Below, piece by piece: positions 40,368 to 48,160 of a stretch of 64,000 nucleotides of DNA. This DNA comes from JAEXNA01 sp041676625 (GTDB lineage Bacteria; Vulcanimicrobiota; Xenobia; Xenobiales; JADMJV01). Position numbers and translations under genes: made by a program. Each line of letters opens with the position of its first letter. Position 1 is the first letter of the stretch. Location: contig JBAYRN010000005.1 of assembly GCA_041676625.1 (NCBI GenBank), forward strand, positions 27,327-91,326, in the 5' to 3' direction. The notes under the pieces were generated by a model. The model searched no databases. It had not been told where the DNA came from and saw only the letters and a list, made by a program, of their open reading frames with translations.

Positions 40368-43057
40368 TGGCTGGCCTTTTTCTTACTTTCCCCAAGCGTG
40401 CGGCAAACGCGTAGAACTTCTTCCAGAGAGACGACTCCCTGGGCCACCTTCTGCAAACCGTCGGTCAGAAGAGGTCGGTACCCCTGGGATAGGGCGGTCT
40501 GGCGAATCATCTCTTCCGAATCCTCATTGGTGATGTGGGTCCGGATTTCCGGAGTGATCTCCAGGAGTTCATAGATCCCCACCCTTCCCCGAGACCCGGT
40601 GTCGTTGCACTCCCGGCAACCGTGGCTATCGTAGGCGATCGGTTCCACCCCGGCGTTTTTAAACATTTCCAGGTAGCGGTCCGGAATCTTTGCTTCCACT
40701 CGACAGTTGGAGCAGAGCCGCCTGGCCAACCGCTGGGCCAGGCCTCCCAGCAGGACCGAACTGATGAGAAAGGGTTCGCAATCCATGTCCTTCAGACGAC
40801 TGACGATACCGATGGAGTCGTTGGTGTGGATGGTGGAGAGCAACAAGTGGCCGGTAAGGGCGGCCTGGATCCCGATCTCCGCGGTTTCCTGGTCTCGAAT
40901 CTCACCCACCAGAATGACATCGGGGTCTTGCCGCAAGAACTCTCGCAGCGCCTTGGAAAAGGTGAGCTTCTTCTCTTCCTCTCGAGGGGCACGGTTGACC
41001 TGAACCTGCATGATGCCAGGCATCTGATACTCGATGGGGTCCTCCACCGTGATCAACTTTCGGTCCGGTCGGGCGATCTCTTTGAGGCTCGCGTAAAGGG
41101 TCGTACTCTTACCGGAACCCGTTGGCCCGCAGACCAGGATCATACCGTACGGTTGATTGAGCAAACTACGAAACTGCTCTTCCCGGTCCTGGTCGAAGCC
41201 CAGATCGGCAAGTTTTAAAGTGAAGGCACCCTTTTTCAAGACCCGCATCACGATACTCTCGCCCAGGGGTACCGGGACCACGCTGACCCGAAGATCGTAC
41301 TCCTTGGTACCCAGACTCAGCGAGATGCGGCCCCCCTGGGTCATCCGCTCCTGGGCGATATCGAGGTTGCCCATGACTTTCAAGCGCTTGATCACGGCTG
41401 ACATCAGATTGTTGTGGACCTGATTGACTCGTCTCAGGACCCCGTCGATCCGGTAACGTACGTCCAGCCCGGCTTCGTACGGTTCCAGGTGGATGTCGCT
41501 GGCCCCGGCCGAGATCGCTTCCTTGACGATCCGGTCCACGGTGTCTACGACGGGACCCTCGAGTGCTTCATCATCGAAGTTGACCGGGGCACTCTGGCTG
41601 GTCATGGTAAGTTTTTCGCTATCGAGTTGCTTCTGCTCCAGATAGACTGCCCAGGAAGTGTCGGCAGCCAGATACTGGCCTCGGAACACAAACTCCAGGG
41701 CGTTCTCCACGAGCTTGGCTTCGGCCCGTAAGAGGTTGACCCGGTAGTCCGGGGTGGCCGCCATGGCGATGTTGTCGTAGATGTGTACGTCCGAAGGGTC
41801 TTTGCAGGCGACGGTGATCTCTTTCTCGGAGACCTTGCCGATGCAGATCCCACCGATGGTTCTGGAGAGGGCTTCTGAAAGGGTCTGGCCCACTTCTCGG
41901 TCCAGACTCAAGGCGGCCAGGTCGACGAAAGGAAATTCGGAGGCTCGGTCTTGCTTTTCCGGTGTCGCGGCGGGTTCAAGCTCGCCGGCCTCGGCCTGCT
42001 CCTTGTTTTTGCCGAAGAGCAAGGACCACATGCTGGACTTGCGGGCCCGAGTCTTGGCGGCGACCGGTTCGCTGGGCTTTTTGGGCTGGCCAGGCTCATC
42101 GAGTTTAAAGGAAGTGGGAAACTCATCGCTCTCTGGCTGGGTCTCTTCGGACTCCATCACCAGCTGGGGGAGCCGGGATTCCCCTTCCGGGTCCTTGAGT
42201 TGCTCCAGCAATTCCGCTGCGGTGGCGGGTCTCTTCTTGGGGTCTGCGTCCAGTAGACTCTCGATGATATTGGTCAGGCTTTCGGGAGCATCGGGGCGAA
42301 ACTCCTTGATGGCCTTCAACTCTGTGCCACCGAGTCGGGTGAGAGCTTGAGGAGGCTTCTCTGCGGTGGCCAGGTAGTAGAGAATGGCGCCGATGGCGTA
42401 AAGGTCGTGGCGGGGTTGGCTGGCTTCACCCATGAGTTGCTCGGGGCAAGCGAAGTAGGGATCGCCGTTGCTGCGGAAGGCTGTCTGGGCCTTGCTGGAT
42501 GTCTCTTCCTGGAGGTTCATCTTAGCCAGTCCGAACTCTCCCAATTTGATCACTCCGAAAGGGGTCACCAGCACAGTGTCCGGTCGGAGATCGCGATGGA
42601 TGATCGGGGTCTCCCGGGTATGAAGATAATCCGTGACGGAGAGAAGTTGCTTCAGGTAGCGCCGTAGAATTTCCCAATCCTGGGGCCCCTCTTTCTCCAG
42701 GTGCGCCTGCAGGGTTGTACCCGGCATATCTTCCAGGAGAAGATAGATGTCCGCTTCTTCTTCCACCACTCCTCGCATCCGGGGGAGGTTTCGATGACGG
42801 AGCTTTTCCAGAGTGCGACCTTCGCGCAGGATCTGCATGCGGGCCTCTCGGTGGTAGGGAGCGTTGGCACCGGCCTTCATGTGTTTGTGAGCCCCATCGA
42901 GCTTGCGCAGGACGAGAGGCAGATTGGTGAATTCATCCTGGGCTCGATAAAGTGAAGAAAATCGGCACTTCATGAACTCGTCGATTAAGCGATAGCGGCC
43001 TCCGATCAAGGCTGTTTCTACAGTAGAATTAGGATCAGAACTTGTAGCTACACTCAC
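40364..43057 (-). CDS. pseudokinase fused to a PilB/GspE secretion ATPase
   Basis: 897 residues from a GTG at 43057 preceded by GGGAG (the frame is open to 43078). Residues ~20-290 have the Ser/Thr-kinase fold: Lys52 in LVLRKLD, a helix-C Glu (79), IIHRDLRPDTVLV and a C-lobe with DLYAIGAILYYL. But the glycine loop is absent (DEFMKCRFSSLYRA), the catalytic-loop Asn is Thr161 and DFG is EFG (174-176), so it is probably a pseudokinase. After a disordered linker come an MshEN-like region (~385-480) and a complete PilB/GspE motor: Walker A GPTGSGKST (~640), Asp box, Walker B ILVGEIRD (~715), His box STIHTND and the tetra-Cys zinc site CSNC...CREC. It powers pilus assembly or secretion. Confidence 0.9.
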   Translation of the reverse strand: MSVATSSDPNSTVETALIGGRYRLIDEFMKCRFSSLYRAQDEFTNLPLVLRKLDGAHKHMKAGANAPYHREARMQILREGRTLEKLRHRNLPRMRGVVEEEADIYLLLEDMPGTTLQAHLEKEGPQDWEILRRYLKQLLSVTDYLHTRETPIIHRDLRPDTVLVTPFGVIKLGEFGLAKMNLQEETSSKAQTAFRSNGDPYFACPEQLMGEASQPRHDLYAIGAILYYLATAEKPPQALTRLGGTELKAIKEFRPDAPESLTNIIESLLDADPKKRPATAAELLEQLKDPEGESRLPQLVMESEETQPESDEFPTSFKLDEPGQPKKPSEPVAAKTRARKSSMWSLLFGKNKEQAEAGELEPAATPEKQDRASEFPFVDLAALSLDREVGQTLSEALSRTIGGICIGKVSEKEITVACKDPSDVHIYDNIAMAATPDYRVNLLRAEAKLVENALEFVFRGQYLAADTSWAVYLEQKQLDSEKLTMTSQSAPVNFDDEALEGPVVDTVDRIVKEAISAGASDIHLEPYEAGLDVRYRIDGVLRRVNQVHNNLMSAVIKRLKVMGNLDIAQERMTQGGRISLSLGTKEYDLRVSVVPVPLGESIVMRVLKKGAFTLKLADLGFDQDREEQFRSLLNQPYGMILVCGPTGSGKSTTLYASLKEIARPDRKLITVEDPIEYQMPGIMQVQVNRAPREEEKKLTFSKALREFLRQDPDVILVGEIRDQETAEIGIQAALTGHLLLSTIHTNDSIGIVSRLKDMDCEPFLISSVLLGGLAQRLARRLCSNCRVEAKIPDRYLEMFKNAGVEPIAYDSHGCRECNDTGSRGRVGIYELLEITPEIRTHITNEDSEEMIRQTALSQGYRPLLTDGLQKVAQGVVSLEEVLRVCRTLGESKKKASH

Positions 43058-43157
43058 AACAATACTCCCGGTCAACAATCTGGAGCTAGTGTGTTCTGGC
43101 TAGTAAATTGATTCCCCTGTAACGAAATTGTCCAGTTATAAAAATCCTGAATAGGTT

Positions 43158-45221
43158 TTATCGTTCGGGTTCAAACCAATCGTCATCGTCTCCGCTACCA
43201 AGCCAGCCCTGGCGGTTTTCTTCGGGCACCTCGGGTGGGGGAGGAATGACTTTACTGGGCATGTCGGCCACGGTGGCTCCTCCCATGGGAGCATCGCCCA
43301 GGCCTTCTCCCTCAAGACTCGGTGTCGGCGAAGGAGCGGGCGCCTGAGGTCCCACTTTTTCTCGCAGTTCTTCGATCCGATCGCGGATGGTAGGGGTGGC
43401 GAGGTTCAGTGGGTCGAGCAGGACAAAACGCTGATACATCTCCAGGGCTCGAGTGGAGTCCTTTTGCTTCTCGGCCACGATTCCCAGACCACGCACCGCG
43501 ATGGAATCCATAAAATCGTACTTGAGAGCGTTGCTATACGCCTCTTCAGCGGCCTTGATATTGCCGAGCAAAGAGTGGCAGTCGCCCAACAGGCTCCATA
43601 AGGACGATTCGGCGGGAGCGCAGCCGGTTTGATGCTCGGCTGAGCTTCGCACCTCTTCGGCCAACTTCAAGGCTTCGTCTCGGCGTTTGAGCATGACCAG
43701 GATCTTGACTTTGCGAAAGACCTGGTGAATCGAGTCGGGGTAGGTTTGGCAGATTTCCTCCATGGTCTGCAAGGCGGCTTCGATCTGGCTGGTCCGCATT
43801 TGCGAGGTAGCCAGAGCCACTGCGAGGTTGGAGTGCACTTCTTCCGTGGCGTATGTGCATTCGAGCCCCCGCTGAGCCGAATCGGCGGCCTTTTCCCATT
43901 CGCTTCGACGCACCCAGTACTCAGCCAGACCTAGATGGGACCGGGCGTCCCTGGGACTCTGCTTCACCGAGCGGATGTACAGGTCTTGAGCGGTCTCAAG
44001 CTCCTCGACCGCTTCGTAGATGGGGGCGATCATGGTGAGGTTGGACTCTAGTTCGCGCTGGTAGATCTCCAGAGACTCCCGATAACGACCGGTTCGAAAA
44101 TAGAGATCGGCTAAAGCCCGCTCGATGGCGCGCCTTACCGACCGCTTTTCGTTGGGGTCGTAGATGATCTCGCTGTAGTATTCGACCGCGTCCTGGGAGC
44201 GACCCATGCGCACGTACAAGCGACCGAGCTCCCACAGGGCTTGGGCATTGCGCGTGTCCGCTCGCAGGGCACTTTTTAGGGTCTCGATGGCAGGCTCGAA
44301 TTCGCCCCCTTGAATCTGCTGTCGAGCCAGGATGGTCCAGGCCCGGGAGTCTCCCCGATAGTTCTTGAGATGCTCCTGTAGTTCAGCGGTGAACTGGCCG
44401 TTCATGGTGCGCCATTCGTCCTGGTAGCCGGAGGCGGCGTAAACCCTCAGCAGTTCCCACTTCCACTCCCGGATGTTGCGGTGAGTGGGGTTGGTGGAGA
44501 TGGCCTGTTTGTAAAATGCCCGGGCCGCCTCCAGGTCGCGAACCCGATAGCTCAAACGGGCCGCCGACTCTAACAAGTTTCCGCTCTGGGGTTGAAAGCT
44601 CAGGGCCTTGGCCAAAAGGCGCAGGCCGATCTTCTGGAGTTCGCGACGCTTGCCGGGGTCGAACCCTTTGCCCAGCATCTCGTCATAAAAGGTTCCACCC
44701 AGGGGGTCGGGCTCGTCTTTGCGCAGATCGACCAGCTTGGAATAAGACTGCTCAGCGGTCTGAAAGTCCCCCGCTCTCACGGCCGTGCCGGCCAGTCGAC
44801 GCACGGAATCGGGATCGTCGGCTCCGAACTGGATGACCCACCGACGCCACTCCAGAGCAGCCGGGTAGCGCCCCTCTTCCTCCAGGGCTTCGGCCAATTT
44901 GATACCGAAGAAGGGGTCTTTGAGCTCTCGAGCCGCAAATTGGAGGCAAGCTCGCATTTTGCCACGCTCGCCCAGCTTGCGCAAAAGTTTGTACTTCTGG
45001 ATGTGGAGTTCCCGGTCGGCCGGCGACTCCCCAAGCTTCTGCTCAACCTCTTCCAGTTCGTCCTCGATATTTTCATCGCTGACGTCACCGTAAATCGGCT
45101 TGTCGAAATCCTTCGTGAGTGCAGTGCGCTTGGAAAGGTCGGACTTTCGTGTCAAACCTTTCCCACTACTCTTGGAAGGCATCTCGGGTTTTAACCCGGG
45201 CTGACCTTGCTTTTTCTTCAT
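43158..45221 (-). CDS. large TPR-repeat protein heading the secretion operon
   Basis: 687 residues. A basic N-terminus (KKKQGQPGLKPEMPSKSSGK) is followed by at least ten helical TPR-like pairs (for example AEQSYSKLVDLRKDEPDPLG, ALWELGRLYVRMGRSQDAVE, AEEAYSNALKYDFMDSIAVR). The tail is Pro/Gly-rich and probably disordered, ending WFEPER. No signal peptide, so it is cytosolic. It likely forms a scaffold. The gene is 100 bp upstream of the pseudokinase-ATPase gene on the same strand, so it is probably first in that operon. It is divergent from the PASTA operon across a 317-bp region. Confidence 0.8.
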   Translation of the reverse strand: MKKKQGQPGLKPEMPSKSSGKGLTRKSDLSKRTALTKDFDKPIYGDVSDENIEDELEEVEQKLGESPADRELHIQKYKLLRKLGERGKMRACLQFAARELKDPFFGIKLAEALEEEGRYPAALEWRRWVIQFGADDPDSVRRLAGTAVRAGDFQTAEQSYSKLVDLRKDEPDPLGGTFYDEMLGKGFDPGKRRELQKIGLRLLAKALSFQPQSGNLLESAARLSYRVRDLEAARAFYKQAISTNPTHRNIREWKWELLRVYAASGYQDEWRTMNGQFTAELQEHLKNYRGDSRAWTILARQQIQGGEFEPAIETLKSALRADTRNAQALWELGRLYVRMGRSQDAVEYYSEIIYDPNEKRSVRRAIERALADLYFRTGRYRESLEIYQRELESNLTMIAPIYEAVEELETAQDLYIRSVKQSPRDARSHLGLAEYWVRRSEWEKAADSAQRGLECTYATEEVHSNLAVALATSQMRTSQIEAALQTMEEICQTYPDSIHQVFRKVKILVMLKRRDEALKLAEEVRSSAEHQTGCAPAESSLWSLLGDCHSLLGNIKAAEEAYSNALKYDFMDSIAVRGLGIVAEKQKDSTRALEMYQRFVLLDPLNLATPTIRDRIEELREKVGPQAPAPSPTPSLEGEGLGDAPMGGATVADMPSKVIPPPPEVPEENRQGWLGSGDDDDWFEPER

Positions 45222-45244
45222 TCGAGGGTGCTATTCTCTCCCTA

Positions 45245-45267
45245 CGAACAGGGGCGTCTCCTGTTCG
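45245..45267. promoter_or_regulatory. perfect inverted repeat CGAACAGG-N7-CCTGTTCG
   Basis: Two 8-bp arms (45245-45252 and 45260-45267) with a 7-bp centre, ending 24 bp upstream of the TPR gene's start. It may be an operator of the TPR/pseudokinase operon or a hairpin in its leader. A related repeat with the same centre length lies at 45491-45509, near the divergent PASTA gene. Confidence 0.5.
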
Positions 45268-45538
45268 AAGCTATGCCGATAGGTACACGGGATTGCACGG
45301 CATCGATACTGCCGAAATTTTGTTCCAGAAGATCGGCAAAGCGCGCACAATAGCATGTACAGGAGAAACCTTCCCCAACAGACTCCGGCATCCTTCCCGG
45401 CATGAGTTAATCGTGTGGAATAAAACAGTTTCCCGACAAACCGGTTGAATAGTGTCGAATTAAAAAGGGCAGGCCCGGAACGTTTGGTTACGAACGTGGT
45501 GGTCGTTCGATTCGTACAAATTTCGTTAGGGGATAAGC
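45268..45538. other. divergent regulatory region between the TPR operon and the PASTA operon
   Basis: The full gap is 317 bp (45222-45538). Apart from two inverted repeats (45245-45267 and 45491-45509) it is AT-richer than its surroundings, with no frame with coding character. No clear -35/-10 pair was found, although the promoters of both operons should lie here. Confidence 0.5.
45491..45509. promoter_or_regulatory. perfect inverted repeat CGAACG-N7-CGTTCG
   Basis: Two 6-bp arms (45491-45496, 45504-45509) with a 7-bp centre, ending 29 bp before the PASTA gene start. The outer five bases (CGAAC/GTTCG) equal those of the repeat at 45245-45267, although the total length differs (19 against 23 bp). 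A shared regulator of both divergent operons is possible. Confidence 0.45.
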
Positions 45539-46765
45539 TTGGCCAAGAAGCAGAAGAAGACAAAGAGCAAAAGTAGCGGGCCTTCCAAGGCTTGGTTATT
45601 GCTGTTGGTGCTGTTAGTGGGGGGGGTCGGTGTCTATACGTTTTTGAAACCTACTCGAGTGCTCGTGCCCAACCTGGTTGGTATGGCTCAAGCGGAAGCT
45701 GAAGACGCCTTAAAGGGGCTGAACCTGCAGGTCGTTGTGACGACCGCGGCCTCCCGAGATCCCGAGATCAAGCCGAACCAGGTCCTCAACCAGACACCCG
45801 CCCCTCAGACCCCGGTCCCGGTAGGTACGGTGGTAACCCTCACCGTGGCAGAAAAGCCTGTTGGAATCGAGATCCCTGATGTGGTAGGCAAGACCCGGTC
45901 CGAAGCCGAGGACGAAGTTCGCCGATTGGGGCTGGAGGTGAGTTTTAAAGAGGCCAGTAGCAATAAGGTCGAGATCGGTAAAGTGATCTCCCAGGAACCG
46001 GCCGCTGGTCCGTCATCCTTGCAAAAAGGAGATATGGTGGTTTTGACCATCTCCGGGGGTAGGGGTGAGCAAACGGTGCCCGATCTGGTGGAACTCACCC
46101 CGGCCGTGGCCCGACAAAATTTGAAGGAATTGGGTCTGGAGATCGTGGTGATGCAGGTTGCCCAACCGGGGTTTTTGGCCGGCGATATCGCCACAGTTCT
46201 GCGGCAGGAGCCCTCTCCCGGGAGTAAGCTGCCGGTGGGCTCTCGGGTCACGGTTTTCGTTCCGATTCCGGTGCCGCCGCTCGAGCATCCTGACCATCCG
46301 ATGTCGACCACCCTCCACGCTCCCCGCCTGGAAGGAATGACCCTGGCCCGGGCTCGAGAATTGGCCGAGAAAGAAGGCATCGTGGTGGAGTTGGCCGAGT
46401 CGGCCGAGGAGTCGGCGGTCATAACCTTTCAAGATCCTCCCCCCGGGGATCCGTTGCCGACGGACTCTCCGGCCGTGGTGGTCCGAACCTCGAGTTCGGC
46501 CGTAGTTCCCGGTCTTTCCGGCATGAGTGAAAAGCAAGCGCGAGTAGAGATCGAGAAGGCAGACCTGGTGGTGGGCAGCGTTCGAAAGAGCTACGGTCCG
46601 GTAGCCGGAGAGGTCCTGGGGCAACGGCCCAGCGCCGGGATCGAGGTGCTGGCCGGTAGTTCGGTGGACCTGGTGATAGCCGAACCGGGCTTATCTCCGG
46701 ATGCGGCTCAAGTTCTGGATCCTCTGCCCACGCCGGCATTTACTCCTGCCCCGTGGGTGGATTAG
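45539..46765 (+). CDS. membrane-anchored protein with five PASTA domains, no kinase
   Basis: 408 residues from a TTG with a good ribosome-binding site (AGGGG, 6 nt spacing). A very basic N-terminus (KKQKKTKSKSSGPSK) and one transmembrane helix (AWLLLLVLLVGGVGVYTFL) are followed by five PASTA domains outside the membrane. They start near VLVPNLVGMAQ, IEIPDVVGKTR, QTVPDLVELTP, LHAPRLEGMTL and AVVPGLSGMSE. PASTA domains bind muropeptides or lipid II and usually form the sensor part of PknB/PrkC kinases. Here the kinase is missing. It shares an operon with a second PASTA protein and rpe. Confidence 0.88.
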   Translation: MAKKQKKTKSKSSGPSKAWLLLLVLLVGGVGVYTFLKPTRVLVPNLVGMAQAEAEDALKGLNLQVVVTTAASRDPEIKPNQVLNQTPAPQTPVPVGTVVTLTVAEKPVGIEIPDVVGKTRSEAEDEVRRLGLEVSFKEASSNKVEIGKVISQEPAAGPSSLQKGDMVVLTISGGRGEQTVPDLVELTPAVARQNLKELGLEIVVMQVAQPGFLAGDIATVLRQEPSPGSKLPVGSRVTVFVPIPVPPLEHPDHPMSTTLHAPRLEGMTLARARELAEKEGIVVELAESAEESAVITFQDPPPGDPLPTDSPAVVVRTSSSAVVPGLSGMSEKQARVEIEKADLVVGSVRKSYGPVAGEVLGQRPSAGIEVLAGSSVDLVIAEPGLSPDAAQVLDPLPTPAFTPAPWVD

Positions 46766-46883
46766 TCCCCCGGTCGTTGCCCGCGCAGGGAAGGGGCTGA
46801 GGACTTGGAAAGTAATTTAATTAAGGACCACGGTTATTCGGGTGAGTTAGAGAGCTGAAGGCTAGCGGCAAGAGTTTCAATCA

Positions 46884-47492
46884 ATGAACCAAGAGCAAGA
46901 CACAAAAGATGAGGCAGATTTGCCTGTTGCACCGCCTACCGAAGCGGTTGCTGGAACCTTTCTGGCGATCCTGAAAAAGCTGCTTCCCCTGGGACTGGCC
47001 CTGCTTTTATTGTCGGCCACGGCGTGGTCGATCAGCATCTTTGGCTTGACCATCTACCGGGACTATCTCAAAGTGCCGTCAGAAGTGAAAGTTCCCGATG
47101 TCACCAAGATGGAGATCAAAGAAGCTTACGAAGCTATCGAATCGGTGGGATTGCGTCTGCAGGTCCACGAAAACCGTTACGACAAGGTCGTGAAGAAGCG
47201 AGTCGTACTGAGCCAGAACCCTGAGGGCGGCAAGATGGTTCGCGAGGGTCGTACCATCCTGGTGGTGGTGTCCCTGGGACCGGAATTGATGGAGGTGCCC
47301 AGGTTGACCGGGGAGTCCCTACGAACCGCCAAAATTTCTTTGTCCAACGCCAAACTGGAGGTGGGCAAGGTGACTTTTGAAGAGGCCGAGTACGGACAGG
47401 ATGAAGAAGTCGTTAAGCAAAACCCCACCGCCGGCAAGAGTGTGCCTCGAGGCGAACGGGTGCACCTCACAGTCCGACGGGGTTGGCGGTGA
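46884..47492 (+). CDS. membrane-anchored protein with two PASTA domains
   Basis: 202 residues: an acidic N-terminus, a transmembrane helix (LLPLGLALLLLSATAWSISI) and two PASTA domains (VKVPDVTKMEIKEAYEAIES and LMEVPRLTGESLRTAKISLS, each ending in the typical VVVSLG or LTVRRG strand). No catalytic domain. It is probably a peptidoglycan-sensing or cell-wall-binding partner of the preceding five-PASTA protein. Its TGA overlaps the GTG of rpe (GTGA), so it is translationally coupled to it. Confidence 0.87.
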   Translation: MNQEQDTKDEADLPVAPPTEAVAGTFLAILKKLLPLGLALLLLSATAWSISIFGLTIYRDYLKVPSEVKVPDVTKMEIKEAYEAIESVGLRLQVHENRYDKVVKKRVVLSQNPEGGKMVREGRTILVVVSLGPELMEVPRLTGESLRTAKISLSNAKLEVGKVTFEEAEYGQDEEVVKQNPTAGKSVPRGERVHLTVRRGWR

Positions 47493-48160
47493 CCGGCGTC
47501 CTGATCGCTCCTTCTCTTCTGGCCTGCGATTTCGGTCGAATGGCTGCAGAAGTGCAGCGCTGTGTGGAGGCCGGAGCCGATGTTCTGCACCTCGATCTCA
47601 TGGATGGTCATTTTGTTCCGAATCTGAGTTTCGGATTTCCTCTGATCGAGAGTCTGGCGAGAGAGTTTCCGAACCTGCCCCTGGATGTCCACCTCATGGT
47701 GTCCAATCCAGACACCTACCTCTCAAAGCTCCTGGAGCTCGGAGCCTGGCAGATCACCGTGCACTGGGAGGCGGTCGACCACCTCCATCGGCTGCTTGGT
47801 GAGATCCGCAAAGGTGGAGCCAAAGCGGGGGTTGCGTTCAATCCCCACACCCCGGTGGAGCAGGCTGAATACCTGGTAGACCAGATCGACTGCTATTTGA
47901 TAATGACCGTCAATCCAGGCTTCGGGGGGCAATCGTTCCTCCGGTCGCAACTACCCAAGATCGAGAAGGCTCGAGCGCTTGCTGAGAAAGGTGGACTCGG
48001 TGCTACCGTCGCTGTGGACGGTGGAGTCGATGACCGGACTGCGCCGGTTTGCCTCAAGGCCGGGGCCGATCTTCTGGTGGCGGGAAGCTATCTATTCAAG
48101 CTTTCGGACATGAAGTCGGGTATTGAAGCCTTAAGAGCAGATGTGGCAGTTCAGTCTTAA
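47489..48160 (+). CDS. rpe: ribulose-phosphate 3-epimerase
   Basis: About 223 residues from a GTG overlapping the PASTA stop. It is a full TIM barrel: APSLLACDF, VLHLDLMDGHFVPNLSFG, LDVHLMVSNP, YLIMTVNPGFGGQSF and VAVDGGVDD, containing the His, Asp and metal ligands of Rpe. It interconverts ribulose-5-P and xylulose-5-P in the pentose phosphate pathway. In Firmicutes rpe follows the prpC-prkC-rsgA genes; here it follows two PASTA proteins without kinase, phosphatase or RsgA. Confidence 0.95.
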   Translation: MTGVLIAPSLLACDFGRMAAEVQRCVEAGADVLHLDLMDGHFVPNLSFGFPLIESLAREFPNLPLDVHLMVSNPDTYLSKLLELGAWQITVHWEAVDHLHRLLGEIRKGGAKAGVAFNPHTPVEQAEYLVDQIDCYLIMTVNPGFGGQSFLRSQLPKIEKARALAEKGGLGATVAVDGGVDDRTAPVCLKAGADLLVAGSYLFKLSDMKSGIEALRADVAVQS

